64,000 nucleotides of DNA from Coptis chinensis (Eukaryota; Streptophyta; Magnoliopsida; Ranunculales; Ranunculaceae), in the NCBI GenBank assembly GCA_015680905.1, contig CM027379.1:31824501-31888500 (forward strand), given 5' to 3'. The translations under genes and the position numbers were made by a program. Of this stretch, positions 1-11,513 are shown piece after piece. Positions within the stretch are counted from its first letter, which is position 1. The number at the start of each line of letters is the position of its first letter. The notes beneath the pieces were generated by a model, which saw only the letters and a program-made list of their open reading frames with translations, ran no database searches and was not told where the DNA came from.

Positions 1-247
1 GGTGGGGAATTCCCCCTCTCGCTATTAATTAATAAAAAACCCGGGCAACACTCGAACTGACGTCTGAGTGAAATAATTTTCGGACGTTACTTGGAGTAAC
101 GTCCCTTTCTAATTCTAAAGTAATTTTTTAACTCGGACGTCACTTGGAGTGACGTCCGAGTTTAAATTAAAGAGGGACGTCACTTAGAGTGTGAATATTT
201 ATAAGCTATACAATACTATACAATTAGAGGTGTAAAATCCTAATGGC
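1..247. repeat. Palindromic repeats left of the CACTA element
   Basis: This AT-rich stretch has no gene. It contains two imperfect palindromes built on GGACGT(C/T)AC...GT(A/G)ACGTCC, at about 91-114 and 142-166, and a half copy near 175-190. Such short inverted motifs resemble subterminal repeats of DNA transposons, so this may be the end of an older element into which the CACTA element at 248 inserted. The segment around 231-242 (GGTGTAAAAT) is also mirrored on the right of the CACTA element at about 7045-7056 (ATTTTACACC), which suggests that a symmetrical MITE was the target. The family is not identified. Confidence 0.4.
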
Positions 248-420
248 CACTACACCATAATAGGATATTTGCAAACACACCTTTTTTGCTTTGCAACGGT
301 TATTTACCGTTAGTAAGTTGCCAACGCTATATAAGCGTTAGCAATGTTGTAAAGCGTTACTTTATTTTGGTGAATTTCCGAATTAATTACTAACGCTTGA
401 AAATCGTTTGAGAAGCGTTA
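248..420. repeat. Left terminal and subterminal repeats of the CACTA element
   Basis: After the terminal inverted repeat, copies of GCAACGGTTA, TAACGCTT and AAGCGTTA occur in both orientations up to about 420. These match the motifs at the right end and probably represent the transposase-binding zone. Confidence 0.75.
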
Positions 421-537
421 CAAATCCAAAAAACCAAAACAACATCGAAATTTCGAAAAGAAAAGAAATCGCGCTCGGTATATAGAAAACCTCTCATTCT
501 CTCTCACAGCCGCTAGGTTAGGGTTTTCTTATCTTTG

Positions 538-1935
538 CTGGTTCTGATCGATTCAACAAAGACTCCAGAGAGGGATTACGTACTTAAATTTTCTGCTTTG
601 GAGATCTACAATGAAACTGTCATAGACTTGTTGAATCGAGATTCTAGCCCTCTTCGGCTTTTGGATGATCCTGAGGTATTTTGGAAGATGATTTTACTAA
701 TACGTAGTTTTAACGAGTGTTTTTTGTATAAGTCGTCTGAGTTTGAAGTTCATTTTTTGAATGCAGAAAGGGGTCATCGTAGAAAAACAAATTTAAGAAG
801 TAGCTAAAGACTTTCAAGATTTGAGGAACTTAATTGCAATTTGTGAAGGTGACCATGTTTTTGTAGTTAATTTTATCAAGAGCTGCTCACTTCTATCATC
901 TACGTGACTTTACCCGGCACATCCGTAGGACTCTCTGCACTTATCAACCATTCTTTGAGACATTTTTTTTGTCCAAGTAAAAAATACGAAATAGACCAAT
1001 TATTGTCTTTTAATTGAAAGTGGAATGTCGTATTAGATTAGTGAGACCATTTAATTGGATCAATTGTTGTCATTATCGTATAGTAGTAGACTCATTCCAT
1101 TGATGATCGATGGTTATGGTTTTTGGACGAAAGTGGAATACTTTATTAGATTAGTGAGACCATTTAATTGCATCAAATGTTGCCATTATCTTAAAGTAGT
1201 ATACTCATTCCATTGATGATCGATGGTCATGTATTTTGGATTTTTTGCTACATTGCATGACAAATACACAATTGCACTCTGCTTTTGTGTGTGTGTGTGT
1301 TATTTAGCTGATGTCCTTTAATAAGTATCTACTCACATTTTGTTTTTCAATTTCCAGCTCAAAGGCAAGTGGGGGAAACTGCACAAAATCATAAATGCTC
1401 AAGGTCGCATCAGATAATTAAGCTGGTGAGTTATATTAATAAAATCTATGGATGAGGTCTGCTGCATCATGCTTCATTTGAAATCATATTTTGGTGTATG
1501 CCTCTAGTAGTCTAGTAAACCTTGACACCCTAACATCACCATATACATATATAGTTTGAGTAAGCCAACCTGAGGTTAACACTTTTTAACATCTTTGCTT
1601 TCTCCTTTGATTTCAGATCTGCAGAGAAGCGGACTCTGCGAATACTCGTGCTCTGTGAAATCTTATATAGCGGTCACGGTATTCCCTCTTCTTCTTCTCC
1701 TACGTGTTGTCTTTGTTTTGGGGTTAAAGACTTAAAGTAACCCTTTCTTTGTTTTTTCTCTGGAGTTGATTATGTCTCATCAACTATCCACGTTTTTGCA
1801 GAATCTAGTGGACCTTGCAGGAAGTGAACGTGCCTTGCAAACGAAGGTGGTTGGTATTAGGCTCATGGAAGGTTCTCATATTAACGCTAGCTTGCTAAAC
1901 ACCGACGACTATCATTAGGAAACTTCGAGGTCGAG
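538..1935 (+). pseudogene. Captured kinesin motor-domain fragment (CENP-E/NACK-like)
   Basis: Five exon-like blocks can be followed with GT-AG borders: about 538-675, 767-848, 1358-1425, 1617-1670 and 1802-1935. They read in order through kinesin motor landmarks: [18 protein letters not shown], then [17 protein letters not shown], then CSRSHQIIKL (a degenerate form of the SSRSH switch I), then [11 protein letters not shown] (switch II, usually DLAGSE), then INASLL and IRKL after a 1-bp shift. An in-frame TAA sits in the second block at about 794, and the switch II exon is frameshifted near 1903. The N-terminal part with the P-loop and everything after IRKL are missing. Introns are retained, so this is a DNA-level capture inside the CACTA element and not a retrocopy. 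It is non-functional as a motor, although chimeric transcripts are possible. Confidence 0.85.
1016..1250. repeat. Tandem duplication of about 118 bp inside a kinesin intron
   Basis: Two adjacent copies share AAGTGGAAT, ATTAGATTAGTGAGACCATT and CTCATTCCATTGATGATCGA. They differ by scattered substitutions. Confidence 0.75.
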
Positions 1936-2877
1936 TGAATGTCTAAACTTAATAGATCAAGTTGTAATATACTTTGTTTTATTAAAGGTACACTATGTCA
2001 AAACAGAATTTTTCAGAAATTTCACATTCCCCTGACTGAAGAGATCATTCAAATAAATCTTCCCGCACATTGTGCCTCTACATTTGATCAAGTTAAATTT
2101 CTTAACACTTTCAATTTGTCTCGCCCGTCTTCTCCATTTATTTCCGAGTTGGTATTTTCATACTTCCTGTGGAATCGTGTTCCAAATTTCAGTAGAAGAC
2201 ACGAAGCATCGCGAGGGTCTAGAGCTCCATGGTCCAAGAAGCGTGGGATCAAATCACGTTTCCTGATGGATCGATAGAGAACTAATAATTTCGATTTAAT
2301 GGCATCTAAATACTTGCTGACTCATATGATGCTTGTTCTTGGAACTACTACATATCTTATATACACTCTAATATAGTGGTTAGAGTTACAACACACAACT
2401 TACTAAACCCACATTTTTACACCTCCTACATGCACAGATATAGACACGCACACTCACATACACAAAATATAGAAATGCTAACACCGTTTTCAGTGTAGAG
2501 TCACAATCCAAACTATTGTCCTCTTCATAATTCTGCAAATTGTTTGTTCATTATTATCAAGGATTATCACAAAAGTTTTAGTAGGCTCGTTAACTCGATC
2601 TTTTGAATGTCTTTTTTTTTAATCCTTTATACGTATAGCGAAGTACTGGTTCCCCTTTTGCAGTTCTGCCATTGTAAAACTTCAAATACAAACTCATTTT
2701 TTTTTTTTTGGAGGGTGTTCTAGTATCTACTGCCACCTCTTCTCTTCTATTCACCTTCTTCTTCTCATTTTACTATTAACTTATTATAATAAAAGACATG
2801 TTGCTTTGTTATCAAGTCTACATATTTCTATCCTTGTTTAGGTTTGATGGGTTTCGATCCATTACTTCAGTGAAACA

Positions 2878-3297
2878 TTCAGCGATGTGGTTGGAAGCCC
2901 TTATTATGTTGCCCCGAAGTCTTTGCTCAAGCATTACGGTCAAGTATGTGATGTTTGGAGTGCTTTGGGGTAATCATATACATATTATTAAGTGGGGTCC
3001 CTTCATTTTGGGATGGTAAGTTTCGTGATTTGCATATCTTGCCTTACCTATTTGTATGGATTGCTAAGTTCTAACTTGTAAAATTTGGAAGCCCTATTAA
3101 GACACCGCAACTTATTTTCTTGGAGCGTTTTTCTCGTGTGCGAGAAACCGGCGAGGGGATATTTGAACAGGTTTTAAAAGGGGAGCTTGACTTTGTATCA
3201 GATCCATGGCCTAGTATCTCTGAAAGTGCAAAAGATTTGGTGAGGAAGATGCTTGTAAGAGACCCCCAAAAGCGGCTAACAGCCCATGAAGCACTCT
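2878..3297 (+). pseudogene. Captured calcium-dependent protein kinase (CDPK) fragment
   Basis: The first block (about 2878-3015) reads [27 protein letters not shown] and, after a frameshift near 2970, [16 protein letters not shown]. These match kinase subdomains VIII-IX of plant CDPKs. The usual APE motif is APK here, so a conserved Glu is lost. The second block (about 3138-3297) reads [33 protein letters not shown] and [13 protein letters not shown] (subdomains X-XI) and ends at a good GTAAGT donor. The N-lobe, catalytic loop, autoinhibitory segment and EF hands are absent. The fragment sits in sense orientation between the kinesin fragment and the transposase inside the CACTA element, so it is a second, independent capture. 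Confidence 0.88.
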
Positions 3298-3715
3298 GTA
3301 AGTGCACTTTTAGTTTTTCAAGTAACCGTTTGCGGCCATTTCTCTGCTTTATAAGCTATGAATCCATGATGGATTTCTCAAAATGCACCATATATAGTTG
3401 GATGCAGGTTCTAAAGTTAATTGTGTATGGAATGTGGTCTTTACCCAGTGTCTTGGTTTACGTGTCATGAGACCTGAATCTTTTGGATATTATTCTAGTG
3501 GGATCATATGCAAGTATATTTTAGTGACATAAAGAATTATGTGATTATAGCTGGCATATAGTTATAATTATAAATTTCTTATAGATATTGATTTATTAAT
3601 AAACGAAAGAAATAAAAAAACACCTTTGGGAAAACGTCTCAGTAAGTTCAATACTTTATTTCTAAATTCCAGTATTTTTTTCTTATAAAGTTTAATGAAA
3701 TTTTTCTCTTTTCAG

Positions 3716-6398
3716 GTATCATATTTAAGGATGAGTATGATCTTACACCTGATCGCGAAGCTGGGGTTTTACTAAAAACCAACATAGCTTGGAAAGGATG
3801 GAAATACAGACTTCGGAAGGTATATGATGCATATTCAACTAATGCCGAGCGTATAGAAAATATACCAAAGCGTATAAAGAAAGAAGATTGGGAAAGATTT
3901 ATAGAAATTTGCTCGATGGATGAAGAGCAAATTAAGTGAGAAAAAGGCAAGTCTTCTAGGGAAAATATGAAGTTGCCACACATCTGGTAGACATGGATGT
4001 GCTAGGATTGAAGATGATCTGGTACTGTTTATTATTTACTAATATCTTCTAGACTTATTGCAGTAATGTTATATGCTTATGGGTTTGTTTATTCGTTTTA
4101 GATTAAGGAAAGTCCGGATGGTAAGGTCACAAGGACGCAGATATTTGTCGCTACACATACAAGCAAGGATGGTTCCTGTTTTCCAGCAGTGAAGCTTAGT
4201 CTGGTAAGGTTTAATTTATGTATTGTTCTTTATCTGTTTTCATGTTTTACTTCGGAAGGTTCCTGTTTTACTTTACACTGAAGTCATTTGCATTTAGATT
4301 ATTGTATATGATTATAATTTTTGTTTATAGGATGAAATCAAGCGGCTTGTGAGTCTTGACCCTTTCTTGGGAAATAAAGATTTAGATAATGACCCTGTGG
4401 CAAAGGTATATCCTTTTAAACCTTTAGTTTTCCCTTGCATAAGTAGTGGTACATGTAAATGCACGTGGTCTGGCTTTGAATGTTTAAATGAGTCCACTGT
4501 TTGGTTTCTTTCATATGGGACCTACTTGCTGCACACTAGGTCTATGTGTTCAATTTCTATGATGCTTGTTGTTTGTATAGATTCTTTTTCCCATCACATG
4601 GTATATGTATCTTATCTATGCAGTTTAAGTGCTGCTTAATCGGTGCATAATAGCTATAAGCTACTACACCAATCTGATCAGGTAAAAAGTTAAAGGTCTG
4701 AGCGGCGCATAATAGTTATAAGCTATTACACCAATGAAATGAAGTTGGATTGAACTTGGGCAAATTCCCACTTCTATTCCCAAGAGAAATTGGTACTGGA
4801 CCTTATAATCGATATTCGAAACATCAAAAGACAAATATGTTACTGATTCACGCTTAATTAAACTGCACAATATCTTATATGCAGTATTGTTAGGGTAATT
4901 CTTGTCTGAATTTGTTCATTTATTTGCTCTTTGGTTAGGTTTTAGGTCGTGATGGCAAGGGCCGAGTTCGAGGATTAGGAACTGGTGTTTCAAAGGCAGT
5001 TGTACATGCCGCAGCTCCTTACAATCGAATTATTGAAGAAGAAAAGAGAAAGCGTGAAACAACAGATGGAAACTTCAAACTAGTGATGCAACGACTTGAT
5101 GAAGAGTCGAGGGCGCATAAGATTATGGAGGAAAAGTTGGAGGTTTATGCACGTGACCCACTAGAGTTTGAAAAAATATTTGCGAGGTACTTATGTAATA
5201 TGTCTAGCTCTTCACTTCAAGTTCAAGAAATATGTCCATGTGCATGAGTTGGAGTTTGAATTTGGATCAAACATTTTGACATGAAGAGCTTGCCTTTTGC
5301 TAGCTTGTCTATCTGTTGTTATCAAAATTGCTCTTGGATCTTTACCAAACACTTCGATTATATACTAGGGCATGAATTAGAAACCTTGATTAACAAAAGA
5401 TACATTGAAATTCTAGAGCAACAAGGATCAAGAGAAATATCCTTCAAGTTGCTTTTTGTTTTAATAAAGAAAACATATAAACTATTATGCCATGAAAGTC
5501 ATGTACAAAGCTATATTACATTACTCTTTCTTGGTAACAATATATAAATGTTGTATACATATTTAAGTGTAAATGGCATTGCCAATTCATCTTGCAGGTA
5601 TGAAAGGGCATTACATGACCTATAGAATGCAGATCTAAATTTTTAGGTGCAGACTTGGTGGGTTCAAACACCTGGTAATTACCCGAGACAGGTTGCTTGT
5701 ATGTAGGAATGTCATTGGCATCCACATATCGACTTCTCGGGACCAAAAGATAGATCATCGTGGTAATGCGCCAATGGCAAATGCAAGTATTTAAGATCAT
5801 ATCTACATTGACAACTAAATTCAGTATAAATATAATCATAACTACTCTCTGAAGTGGTAGTATCTAGTAGTTGTTAATCAAGCTTACTTAGCAGTCGATC
5901 CTACTAAACTACTCGGGTTTCTATAACCGACATGAGTTGTGTTACTTTCGAACACATATATCGGATACACTCGCGTTTGGAGTTCCATGGTCGCATGCTA
6001 CACATATCATCATCCCGATATATAGTACTCATATACTATATTGATTTAAATAGATAGAACATTGTTATGAAATATATAGCTTATGTGAATTGTGAAGTAC
6101 GTGCATTCATGAATACTCTTATATGTTTTAGGCAAGATGTCGTTCACCCGTTGTTGATGAAGAATCAGATGTTATGCCATTCGGACGATGTCTATTAAAG
6201 AACTTCAAGGGAATCTAGCTGTTGCACTTGGAAGTGTGTCTAGTGATTTTACTTCCGCAGATTCATATAGTATCACAGTTGACGACATCTTTGATTATAC
6301 TACCGAGCTGTATATTGGGGAAGGAACACTTGGCGATGTTTCAATCGTGATACAATCAAATGGCCCAAGACTTTTGTTGAGCCCATTTGATAAAGGTT
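3716..6398 (+). pseudogene. Decayed En/Spm-type transposase (Transposase_24/TNP1-like)
   Basis: Exon-like blocks lie at about 3716-4021, 4102-4203, 4331-4405, 4939-5186 and 6132-6397. The order of landmarks fits the plant En/Spm transposase family: WKGWKYRLRKVYDAY, a charged helix ending KKEDWERFIEICS, SGRHGCARIEDDL, GKVTRTQIFVATHTSKDGS, DNDPVAK, GRDGKGRVRGLGTGVSKA, then a coiled-coil-like Glu/Lys-rich segment. The last block looks like the TNP1 C-terminal domain: PFGRCLLKNF, TLGDVS and, after a shift, IKWPKTFVEPI. Damage includes a stop at about 3937, a 1-bp loss near 3983, a stop and shift near 6205 and another shift near 6335. The family protein binds and mobilises CACTA ends; this copy cannot. 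Confidence 0.88.
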
Positions 6399-6679
6399 GA
6401 TTAACTTTTATGTGTAGCCAATTTTCTTTTGGATATTTTGTACACTTGAAGATCATATGAAGTGTAGGAAAAACTCAATGTTAAAGTTATATTCTAGAAT
6501 ATTTTGGTGTTTTGAAGAATGAATGGAGTGTATATTTTGAGATGTTTGTTTAAATATGGAAATGAGATGTTTGTTTCAATATAGAACAAGTAATATTAAT
6601 TTTGCAGGTTAAGTGCGTCCTAATAAAATGGGGCAGGTTTAGTTGGTTGCTACAAAATATGAGATTTTTTTTTTATTTG

Positions 6680-7008
6680 CAATCCATCAGCAACGGTTTA
6701 TAACCGTTACAAATTTAAAAACGTTGCTAAAATTTTGTACAAAACAGGGGCATAAACAAAGCGTTACAAATAATATTTTAACGCTTTAAAAACCGTTGGA
6801 AAGTTTTTCTTGCAACGGTTAATAAGTGTTGGAAATTTCAATTTGCAACGGTTAATAACCGTTGGAAATTTTTGTTTGCAACGCTTATTAACCGTTGCAA
6901 AAAATTTCCAACACTTTACCCACACCATATTTGTAACGCTTAAAAAGCGTTGCGAAAATTATTAGCAACGGTTTTTTGCCGTTGCAAATAGCCTGTTATG
7001 GTGTAGTG
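6680..7008. repeat. Right subterminal and terminal repeats of the CACTA element
   Basis: The stretch is packed with alternating GCAACGGTTAATAACCGTTG-like units and AACGCTT...AAGCGTT units, roughly every 20-30 bp. It ends in the terminal inverted repeat ...TTATGGTGTAGTG at 7008. Confidence 0.85.
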
Positions 7009-7313
7009 CCACCTACATAGAGCCTAGGTGGAGATGTAATTTTACACCCCCCATTGGAGATGCCCTTAACAATTTTTAAGAGCCGACAATACACTAAGTG
7101 GATGCATAAATGCATTTCATCATTCGTCATTTCCATGCTTATTTGGTAGTCGGTTGTGTATTATTATTCACTTTTTTTTCTTTGGTAAATGTATTATTAT
7201 TTACAATTCGTTGATCTATATCAAATCTACGGGATCAATAACGCACTGTTCATCTTATCAGTCAAGCTAGGTTTAATAATGCCTTTATCAGTCACCGGCC
7301 ATGTCCCACATGG
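7009..7313. other. Non-coding flank, MITE-like remnant
   Basis: The first 65 bp read ...ATTTTACACC and then ATTGGAGATGCCC followed by TTA. This resembles the end of a PIF/Tourist-like MITE, and its partner GGTGTAAAAT lies left of the CACTA element at about 231. The remainder is AT-rich DNA in which I see no gene. Confidence 0.35.
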
Positions 7314-8571
7314 TAGGGGTGGGAATATAATTTGGCCCTAACGACCCTAACCCGCCCGACCGGCCGACCACTAAGCCCCCTATAAAGCCCTCACAACTAA
7401 AGCCCTCACGAGTTTTTAGCGGGCGAACCCGCCCTAATGCTTCTTCGGGGCTGGGGGCTAAGATTCTAAAACATAGGCCGACCCTAACCAAGCCCTAACG
7501 GCCATGTTTCATACTTTCATTTATAAATACACATACCATAATTGTCAACTCTTTTGTTAAATATTTTCAATTAAAATAACATTGTCCTTTGTAATTTATC
7601 ACTTACACCCAAGGGTACTTCCAATAACTTGTTTTATATAACAAAAACTTGTCAACTTAGCGATTGTGAAGAACAATGAGTATTTAGCTTTAATAAAAAT
7701 AAGACTTTATTCCTTTGATCATCAAGTCAAAGTCCATAACTTATTATTCTCAATTTCTTTTCTCACTTATTTCTTATAAATTATATTTTTATTCACATCC
7801 AAGCCAAGTCTAAAACTAAAGGTTTCCTTCCACACCATTAAAGCAAAATCTGAGCGGACATTTGTAACATAGAAACCAAAAACACCCTTTGTCGGAAAAA
7901 TGACATTTGTAATCTCAAACCTTTCTCCATCACTTGTTCAAAAGCCAATATTTTCATTTCCATATACAAAGCTTGAATCACTTTTAAATTAGAAGAAAAG
8001 GTAATATTATATTTGTTTGAATCTATTATAGAAATAATTTATGATATTACAAATAGTTTAACAACTTCCATGACTTTTAACCAAAACTATTATGTTTTTC
8101 TTTATATCTATTACTTCTTCCTTTAAAATGATAATATAATTATTTGTCTATGTATTTCAATGTTAAATGTAATTTTAGTGAGGTTTGAGACTGAGGAAGA
8201 ACAAATTCAACTCTCGATGTACTTGAGTTCATTAGATTGTGGATGTGCATTTTAAATTTTGGACTTATACGGGATTATTACTTAGATTGGTTGGACTTTG
8301 AGTTTGTAGATTATTGTACATTTTTGTAATATAAATGAGTTTTAAAAGCCGATGTAGTAGTAAAAAAGAAAATATATAAGTCCGGGCCTAAAAAGCCGAC
8401 CCTAAAGCCCTTTAAAGAGGGCTAGGGTCGTGGTCGTGGCTTGAGATTTAGACTTGATGACCCCCGACCCGACCTATATCTCGACTTTTAGGGCCAGGGC
8501 CGGCTTCTACCCCTAATATCTGAAGGGCTTTAAATGTTTAGGGCTCTAGACTAGCCCATTGCCCACCCCTA
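7314..8571. mobile_element. Non-autonomous hAT element, 1,258 bp, 8-bp target duplication
   Basis: The left end TAGGGGTGGGAAT is matched by the right end ...GCCCACCCCTA. The element is flanked on both sides by the identical 8-mer CCACATGG (7306-7313 and 8572-8579). An 8-bp duplication with TAGGGGTG-type ends is diagnostic of plant hAT elements. The subterminal zones are rich in CCGACCCTAA/AGCCCT motifs, and the middle is AT-rich. No transposase coding is visible, so it would depend on an enzyme supplied in trans. Confidence 0.93.
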
Positions 8572-8688
8572 CCACATGGTCATGCATGGGACCTAGAGCG
8601 AGGATCAAAATGGTTTCTTTGATCCAGTTCATCGATAAATTAAATGGCCATGGGTCGATATTCTGGTTTGGCAAAGAGTTCACCCACC

Positions 8689-9100
8689 CATAGTACAAAA
8701 TATTTCGATATATCGCGATATTTGGGGATATCTATCCAAATTTCAAAAAAAGATATATAAATATCACGATATGTTTAGAGATATATACGACTGTAAATAT
8801 CGACGATATTTAAATGATATTTGTGATATTTTGAGATATTTGGAGATATTTGGCGATATTTTGTATATATAACAATTTTATTTAATATTTACCATTATAT
8901 TTCAAATAAATATAAATAATATATCAAGATATATCAAGAAATATCCACAATATATATGATATTTGTCGATATTTTGAATATATCCACGATATTTGCATGT
9001 GAAACAATATCAAATATCCTCAAAGAGAGAGATATATCCACGATACATATCCAGAAATTGAATATCGATAAATATCCATATCCTGATATTTTATACTATG
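8689..9100. mobile_element. 412-bp MITE packed with GATATT/AATATC motifs, 8-bp target duplication
   Basis: The left end CATAGTACAAAATAT and the inverted right end CATAGTATAAAATAT differ at one of 15 positions. The 8-mer CACCCACC flanks both sides (8681-8688 and 9101-9108). The size of the duplication and the CA...TG ends suggest a hAT-like MITE. The interior is almost entirely made of overlapping GATATTT, CGATAT and ATATCC words in both orientations, so a single strand could form many alternative hairpins. It has no coding capacity. Confidence 0.85.
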
Positions 9101-9108
9101 CACCCACC

Positions 9109-10892
9109 CATCTACAATAAAACTTAAGGTACAGTGATATAGTTCTATGAGTACTCTAGTTCTATAATCAAATCATACTCAATTATTACTCATCGAGCTC
9201 ATAGAGATTCCAAGGTCAGCATTTTGATGATGAGAGAGAGAGTGGTAAAGAGAGCTATCACGTACTTTCATTAGTTGTATCTAGCTATAAATAAAAATGA
9301 GTTGTTGAGTGGTGGTAGAATTGCTAGCTACCTAAGTTGGCCGGTGACTTCAAGTATCAAGTACTCGTCTAATTCAGTGTCTAGTGGGCATGCATGATGC
9401 AACTAGTGAAAGTCCACAGAAGCTCGCAAGAAGGAACGGAGCTTAGCTAGAACTTCAATTCCATGTCCATAATCAAGCCAAAAATGATGAAATATTGACC
9501 AAATCTCAGTACTTCTCTTGTCGTGCAAGTTGATAAAGTAATTCTGTCATTGTTACAAAATTGTTGCAGAGAATTGATAATTTAATCCTTAAAAGCTAGA
9601 AGGACCGGGTCTAGGGGCGACAACAGTTTTCCTACTTAGGCTTAACTTGACTGTAGTCATCTTTATCTAAATCTATTATACGTTAGCACAATTTTTAAAT
9701 GGGTATACAAAGTTAATTAAAAGTCAAGACAGTATTTTTATTATTTTCGAATTAGTCCCTATTACAAATTACATCAGAAGTTGGATTTGCTCGAGATTGA
9801 TTATATGTTTTCGATCCACAACATTATGAGAAAACAATTACACGCCATTTTAAAAAAAGATTCGTGATATATCTACAAATAATAAAAACAACAAAATTGA
9901 TTAAAAAAAAAAAAAACCCTTCAACTCTAAAAAGTTCAAATTAAAATAGAAAACCCCAAAACTCTTCATTCACCAAAACATTTTCTTCTCCACAAAGAAA
10001 CAACTCGCGTTGGATTTTAGGGTAAGCTCTTCTCCATCTATCATTAACCTAAAAAATATGAATGGAAATTAATCTTCTTCAATCTGCATCTTCTTCCTTG
10101 AAGATACTCCTCCTATTTCTTTTCATTTTTTTAATATAAACCCATTGGCAACTTATAAATCAAGTATTTTTAAAGACTTCTCACTAAAATCTCTACTTCA
10201 AAATTGAATAAGAAAACTATTAAAACACAAATATCAAAAAAAAAAAAAAAAGAACAATAATGATGAATGTGTTAAGTCTTTGATTATTTTCTATTGTTTT
10301 ATACTATTATATTATCATATCCTTCTCAGACCATTCACCCCTGAAAAATTGGGTGTTAGAGGACGATTGGGCAAAAAAAAGGCTTTTGATTGTTATAAAT
10401 TTGATTTTGACTTTAATTAATTATTAATTGTTTTAGTTGTTTCTTTTGGTTGATGATTAGGAAGGATTGAAGTTTTGATTACAAGGATTAAGGCGTCAGT
10501 GTTTCCGTTCGACAAGTGAACCCTCGACAGTATGTAGCTGAAATTCCACGGGTAATTTGCTGCATTGTAGTTTCTTTGAAGTCGAATGTTGTTTAGAGGG
10601 TTTTGGGAATGGTGGGCAGTGGGGCATATGATAATAATACCGCTACTTTGTAAATGTAAATGTTACAACTGGTTAATGTTGGCTACATGCTATAGAATAT
10701 ATGGATAAGGTTTTCAATAGATTCTTGCATACAAAACATCGAGTTGCTCTAGGTAGACCTTGGATATGTTTAGGGTTTATTAGTCAACAATCCAGGTATG
10801 AATAAGTTTATTAGTCTAAGCCCTTGAATAACAAATAATCGATATTTCACAAGGTTAATAATTCTATTATGATTATTATTATTTTTATTATT

Positions 10893-10925
<33 letters not shown>

Positions 10926-11508
10926 CTAATGAGTTCGCTAATAAGAAAGTTGTGGAACAAAACGAATGATAAAAATCAGTAAAAAATAAATTCCAAAAAA
11001 AAAAAAAAAAAAAATGATACACCTCACTAGATCATTGCATTATTCTATCAATTGATTTTTTTTTTCTTTCAGTGTTCTTCAGCTCATTAGAGTGCTTAAC
11101 TAATTAAAGCGGATCGTTGCTTTAATTATTTTGATATTTGTTGTTATTTTAATACATTGGTATTTGCTACGAGTTCGACAACAACAAGATGGGTTACCGA
11201 TTTTATTTTGATATTTGTTGCTATTTTAATACATTGGTATTTGCTAAGAGTTCAACAACAACAAGATGGGTTACCGATTTTATTTAATTTAAGTAGTTGT
11301 TCGTCATATTTAATTCGTTATTCTATTTTCCGGCTTAGATTTTGGGAACGGTTCATTTAATGGAGCAGACTTGAAGATGATTATGGCAAATGAGAAGCTA
11401 CTTGGGATTGCACTAGAAAGGTGAATATATTTTTTCAACATCTATCTTCTTCGAGTAGTTGTTTGTCAGATGTTGGTGTGCCTATTGTATTGGATGTAAG
11501 GTTTCAAG
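9109..11508. other. AT-rich intergenic DNA with simple repeats
   Basis: I see no gene. It holds short A tracts (about 9902-9914, 10237-10251 and 10996-11013), a T tract of nearly 30 bases at about 10896-10925, and a tandem duplication of about 80 bp at 11130-11290. Small open frames in the duplication are chance products. Confidence 0.6.
11130..11290. repeat. Tandem duplication of about 80 bp
   Basis: Two copies share TTTTGATATTTGTTG, AATACATTGGTATTTGCTA and CAACAACAAGATGGGTTACC, with three or so differences. Confidence 0.85.
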
Positions 11509-11513
11509 GTATT

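Larger units (their letters stand above)
248..7008 (+). mobile_element. CACTA (En/Spm) DNA transposon carrying host gene fragments
   Basis: The ends are inverted repeats beginning CACTACACCATAA. Compared over 27 bp they differ at only two positions (left 248-274, right 6982-7008). Both ends are followed by many short subterminal repeats of the form GCAACGGTT/AACCGTTGC and AACGCTT/AAGCGTT, the usual layout of transposase-binding arrays in CACTA elements. Inside, on the plus strand, lie decayed kinesin exons, decayed CDPK exons and a decayed plant En/Spm transposase with a TNP1-like C-terminal domain. I do not see a matching 3-bp target duplication (GGC on the left, CCA on the right), so the flanks may have mutated. 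Stops and frameshifts mean the element cannot make an intact transposase. Confidence 0.9.
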
